Shown in pieces: positions 60,081 to 64,000 of a stretch of 64,000 nt of DNA (position 1 is its first letter; the number at the start of each line of letters is the position of its first letter). The DNA comes from Anthoceros angustus (lineage: Eukaryota > Streptophyta > Anthocerotopsida > Anthocerotales > Anthocerotaceae). The notes under the pieces were generated by a model, which was not told where the DNA came from, did not search any database, and saw only the letters and a list, made by a program, of their open reading frames with translations. A program made the position numbers and the translations under genes. Location of the stretch: NCBI GenBank assembly GCA_010909165.1, contig MU008165.1, positions 1,984,001-2,048,000 on the forward strand, written 5' to 3'.

Positions 60081-63000
60081 GTGGCGACCCTCCTCTCCTC
60101 TCAAATAGAGCTGGAGTTGCTCTATCTCTCGCTCATGATCTCGGATCCGCCCTTGGAGGAGCCCATTCCGTTCTTCTATCACCCGGAGTCGCAGCTCCAG
60201 AGTCTCTTTCTGTCCTTCCACCTCATGGCGCTCTCCTTCCAGCTCCTGAAGTTGCAGCCAGAGATCCCCCAACTCCCTGTTCCTCACCTCCATTTCCTCG
60301 CCATGGGCCGCCCAGCGCAGTGCGGCCGCTGCTCCATCTTCAGGCTTGCTGTGGCCGCTCCTGCTACCTCCCTCCATCGGTTCCGGTCTCGGTAGTGGTC
60401 CCGGTCGGTCAGGCCCCTCCGCCTCCTCGCCCCCGATGAGCCTCCAACGCCTAGCTCTACTCTTGCCGGGCCTCCGCCAACTCTTTGGCTTCCTCCGCCC
60501 GTCGGCGTGCTTCCTCCAGCTTCCTGCCTCCTTTCAAGCGCGGTCCTCCGCGCTGCGCCTCCCAGCGTGCATCATTGTTATTGCCCGGGAGCACCTGGCG
60601 CTATCCTCACAGGTGGACTGGCCTCCGTTTATGATCCGGCGCTTCTCCTCTTCGACTCGAGGACTCCGCCTTCTTGGCGGCTGTGATACCTCCATCGACC
60701 ACAGCTCCACCATTTGCCTCCGGGTGGCCTCCACTTCTTGGGTCTCTCTGCCATCCTGTAGAGTCCCCATAACATGCCGCCCATGACGGCCGCCAACTCA
60801 TTGTGTTTCCTCCACGGTGTGTGGTGAGGCCCCAGAAATCCGTCGGCGTGGGTATCTCCGGTCCGTTAAGGACCGCCATACCGCCGTCCGGAGTGAGTCT
60901 GGTTGGGGACTCGGACTAATCGGGACCCTTAGGTCTGTCCGTCTGATAGGCCCTTTGACCTCCTTGGCCCTTTTATACCGGCTCCTTCTCCATGTCTCCA
61001 CTTAGGGTGGGCGGACGTGAAAGTTCGAACTAGCCGCTTTCCTCTCCTCGTGGGGGATAGGGCCGGCTCTAGGTGGGGTTCTGATGACCCGCCCGTGGGC
61101 GTCCCATTGCCTTCTTCTTGCCTCTTCGCCTCCACGCCGCTCGGTCGGCGGGGTAAGGGCATCCTTGAGGCGGTGGGGTTGGGCGGGTGCTTCCTCTTCT
61201 CCATCTCTCCCTTAAGTCGGGAGCTCGGCGTCTTGCTCCCTGTAACTGCGCCGACCCTCCTCCTCTCAAATAGAGCTGGAGTTGCTCTATCTCTCGCTCA
61301 TGATCTCGGATCCGCCTTGAGGAGCCCATTCCGTTCTTCTATCACCCGAGTGCAGCTCCAGTCTCTTTCTATCCCTTCCACCTCATGGCGCTCTCCTTCC
61401 AGCTCCTGAAGTTGCAGCCAGAGATCCCCCAACTCCCTGTTCCTCACCTCCATTTCCTCGCCATGGGCCGCACGCGCTTGGTCTGCGGCCGCCTGCTCCA
61501 TCTTCAGGCTTGCTGTGGCCGCTCCTGCTACCTCCCTCCATCGGTTCCGGTCTCGACGGTAGTGGTCCCAGTCGGTCTTCGCAGTGGCCTCCGCCTCCCT
61601 CGCCCCCTTCAGCTGAGCCTCCAACGCCTAGCTCTACTCTTGCCGGGCAGCCTCCGCCAACTCTTTGGCTTCCTCCGCCCGTCGACGTGCTTCCTCCGCA
61701 GCTTCCCTTGCTGCCTCCTTTCAAGCGGTCCTCCGCCTCCTCGCCTCCCAGCGTGCATCATTGCAGGGAGCACCTGGCGCTATCCTCCTGGGTGGACCTG
61801 GCCTCCGTTTCGGCGGTCCGGCGCTTCTCCTCTTCGACTCTGGCGAGGGACTCCGCCTTCTTCTTGGCAGCCTGTGATACCTCCATCTGACCCTGGAGCT
61901 CCACCATTTGCCTCCGGGTGGCCTCCACTTCTTGGGTCTCTCTGCCATCCTGTAGAGTCCCCATAACATGCCGTCCATGACGGCCGCACTCAGGTGTTTC
62001 CTCCACGGTGTGTGGTGAGGCCCCAGAAATCCGTCGGCGTGGGTATCTCCGGTCCGTTAAGGACCGCCATACCGCCGTCCGGAGTGAGTCTGGTTGGGGA
62101 CTCGGACTAATCGGGACCCTTAGGTCTGTCCGTCTGATAGGCCCTTTGACCTCCTTGGCCCTTTTATACCGGCTCCTTCTCCATGTCTCCACTTAGGGTG
62201 GGCGGACGTGAAAGTTCGAACTAGCCGCTTTCCTCTCCTCGTGAGGGATAGGGCCGGCTCTAGGTGGGGTTCTGATGACCCGCCCGTGGGCGTCCCATTG
62301 CCTTCTTCTTGCCTCTTCGCCTCCACGCCGCTCGGTCGGCGGGGTAAGGGCATCCTTGAGGCGGTGGGGTTGGGCGGGTGCTTCCTCTTCTCCATCTCTC
62401 CCTTAAGTCGGGAGCTCGGCGGTGTCATCTTGAGGCTTGCATGGCGCTCTGCCCTCCCTCCATCGCCGGTTCCGGTCTCGGCGGTAGTGGTCCCTGGGTC
62501 GCCGCAGCCTCCGCCTCCTCGCCCCCGCCGAGCCTCCAACGCCTAGCTCTACTCTTGCCGGGCACCTCCGCCAACTCTTTGGCTTCCTCCGTCGGCGTGC
62601 TTCCTCCAGCTTCCTTGCTGCCTCCTTTTCCCAAGACAGTCCTCCGCTGCGCTGCATCTCCCAGCGTGCATCATTGACCACCCGGTGGAGCGCTATCCTC
62701 ACAGGTGGACTGGCCTGCGTTTCTGATCGGCCTTCTCCTCTTCGACTCGAGGACTCCGCCTTCTTCTTGTGCACTGTGATACCTCCATCGACCACAGCTC
62801 CACCATTTGCCTCCGGGTGGCCTCCACTTCTTGGGTCTCTCTGCCATCCTGTAGAGTCCCCATAACATGCCGCGTCCATGACGGCCGCCAACTCTTTGGC
62901 TTCCTCCAGCCTCAGTGTGGAGGCCCCAAGAAACTGGCCGAGGCGTAGGTATCTCCCGGTCCGTTAAGGACCGCCATACCGCCGTCCGGAGTGAGTCTGG

Positions 63001-63345
63001 GTTGGGGACTCCGGACCCAATCAGGACCCTTAGGTCCTGTCCGTCCTGAGTAGGCCCTTTGACCTCCTTGGCCCTTTTCGCCACCAGCTCCTTCTCCGCA
63101 CGTCTCCACTTAGGGTCGGGCGGACGTGAGGGAGTTCGGGAACTAGCCCGCTTTCCTCTCCTCGTAGGGGATAGGACCGGCTCTAGGTGGGGTTCTTGAT
63201 GACCCTTGCCGTGGGCGTCTCGCCCTTCTTCTTGCCTCTTCGCCTCCACCACTCGGTCGGCAGGTAAGCTGAGTCCTTGAGACGGCAGGTGGGGTTGTGT
63301 GCTTCCTCTTCCATCTCCCTTCTCGTCTCACGGCTCGGCGGTGTC
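60081..63345. repeat. Three tandem GC-rich repeat units of about 0.9-1.2 kb
   Basis: Unit 1 (about 60,085-61,250), unit 2 (about 61,251-62,410) and unit 3 (about 62,411-63,345, lacking about 250 bp at its left) share the same order of sequence. A start block includes TCAAATAGAGCTGGAGTTGC (60,101 and 61,266); then comes a block with TCCATCGGTTCCGGTCTCG, then one with CCATCCTGTAGAGTCCCCATAACATGCC, then one with GACGTGAAAGTTCGAACTAG. On the minus strand parts read as a Glu- and Arg-rich coiled coil (HGEEMEVRNRELGDLWLQLQ, then ELEGERHEVEG), so the units may come from a retrotransposon gag or similar gene, but none is intact. Differences between units are mainly small indels. Confidence 0.8.
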
Positions 63346-63925
63346 ATGCCGCAGTGATATTAATCTACTTGGCTTAGTGTTTGATTAGCATTAATTAATC
63401 TAATTACTTATCTTTAAGTAAGTAGTATTAATTAATCTAAGGTGCTTATGTTAATTAAGCATTGATTAGTGTTAATTAAACATGGTTAGCTAAGTGGATA
63501 AGCTCCAATATGCTTTGGCATATTCCTTGCATATTATAGTGTATTCTTAGGATACAATAGCTAAGTGGATAAGCTCAAGTAATATGCTTTGGCATATTCC
63601 TTGCATATTATAGTGTCAAAGCATATTACTTGCATATTATAGTGTATTCTTAGGATATTTCTGGCATATGCTGATGCCAATAGGATATCTTAGGAATATG
63701 CCGATGCTAGGGTCTAGTATATCTAGACCCTTCCATTGAGGACAAGCTCAGATCATAGCTTGTCCTCTAGATATGCAATGCAAGAGCGTTGTGAGGAGGC
63801 CAAAGGCGACCCGAGAGCTGTGAGGAATTTGCGTGTTGTTCTGGGAGAGTGTTTGTGCCACGACGTGCGAGCTACTTCCTCCTGTGACTATGATCTCGTG
63901 TGTGTACACTAGATAGGCCGTGCTA
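63346..63925. other. AT-rich region with TTAATTAA and duplicated blocks
   Basis: Composition switches sharply from GC-rich to AT-rich at 63,350. TTAATTAATCTAA occurs at 63,392 and 63,430. A unit beginning AGCTAAGTGGATAAGCTC and containing ATATGCTTTGGCATATTCC is repeated at about 63,489 and 63,551. No gene was recognised. Confidence 0.6.
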
Positions 63926-64000
63926 GGCTTAGTGTGATGCTAGGCGATGCTAGGCGATGCTAGGCGACGCTAGGCAATGCTAGACGATGCTAGGCGATGC
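63926..64000. repeat. 10-bp tandem repeat (GATGCTAGGC) at the right edge
   Basis: About seven units of GATGCTAGGC with single-base variants (GACGCTAGGC, AATGCTAGAC) run into the end of the window, so the full size of the array is not visible. Confidence 0.9.

Overview
The window is nuclear DNA of a land plant that still makes swimming sperm, that is a bryophyte, lycophyte or fern; I cannot name the genus. The evidence is a CEP131/AZI1-like centriole and cilium protein next to a DNAAF1/LRRC50-like dynein-arm assembly factor, a PLS-class pentatricopeptide (PPR) protein of the organelle RNA-editing type, nuclear genes for plastid proteins, a pectate lyase, GT-AG introns of roughly 75-260 bp and degraded Ty1/copia DNA.

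Layout. 1-18 kb is a gene-dense block: a possible exon running off the left edge (-), CEP131-like (16 exons, +), DNAAF1-like (11 exons, +), a Yippee protein (5 exons, +), plastid ribosomal protein bL35c (2 exons, +) and, convergent with it, a DUSP12/YVH1 dual-specificity phosphatase (6 exons, -). 18-21 kb is intergenic with small direct repeats. 21.2-24.1 kb is an intronless 955-residue PPR gene (-) that stops at the start of the DYW domain, followed by a decayed PPR relic on the other strand. 25.9-33.3 kb is repeats: a 23-bp minisatellite, short direct duplications and a 2-kb tandem duplication carrying PPR and copia protease debris plus (TA)n tracts. 34.5-46.3 kb is one copia element broken twice, by a 7,041-bp element with 16-bp terminal inverted repeats and by about 2.8 kb of AAGGC satellite that takes the place of the reverse transcriptase. 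46.8-55.7 kb holds a pectate lyase (5 exons, +) and a 24-exon homologue of the Arabidopsis membrane protein AT5G58100 (+), which faces a short plastid-targeted DUF751/Ycf33-like gene (-). 57-64 kb is minisatellites and GC-rich tandem repeats, ending in AT-rich DNA and a 10-bp array cut by the window edge.

The complete intron-containing models given here were built by hand. In each, exon phases agree and the summed coding length is a multiple of three; for five of them (DNAAF1, Yippee, bL35c, DUSP12, AT5G58100-like) the joined protein also follows its family from end to end. The Ycf33-like gene is the exception, because its transit-peptide frame and its conserved frame do not connect. The genes are not an operon; the one functional link I can argue is the neighbouring pair of motile-cilium genes. 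Plastid functions (bL35c, the Ycf33-like protein, probably the PPR) are scattered.
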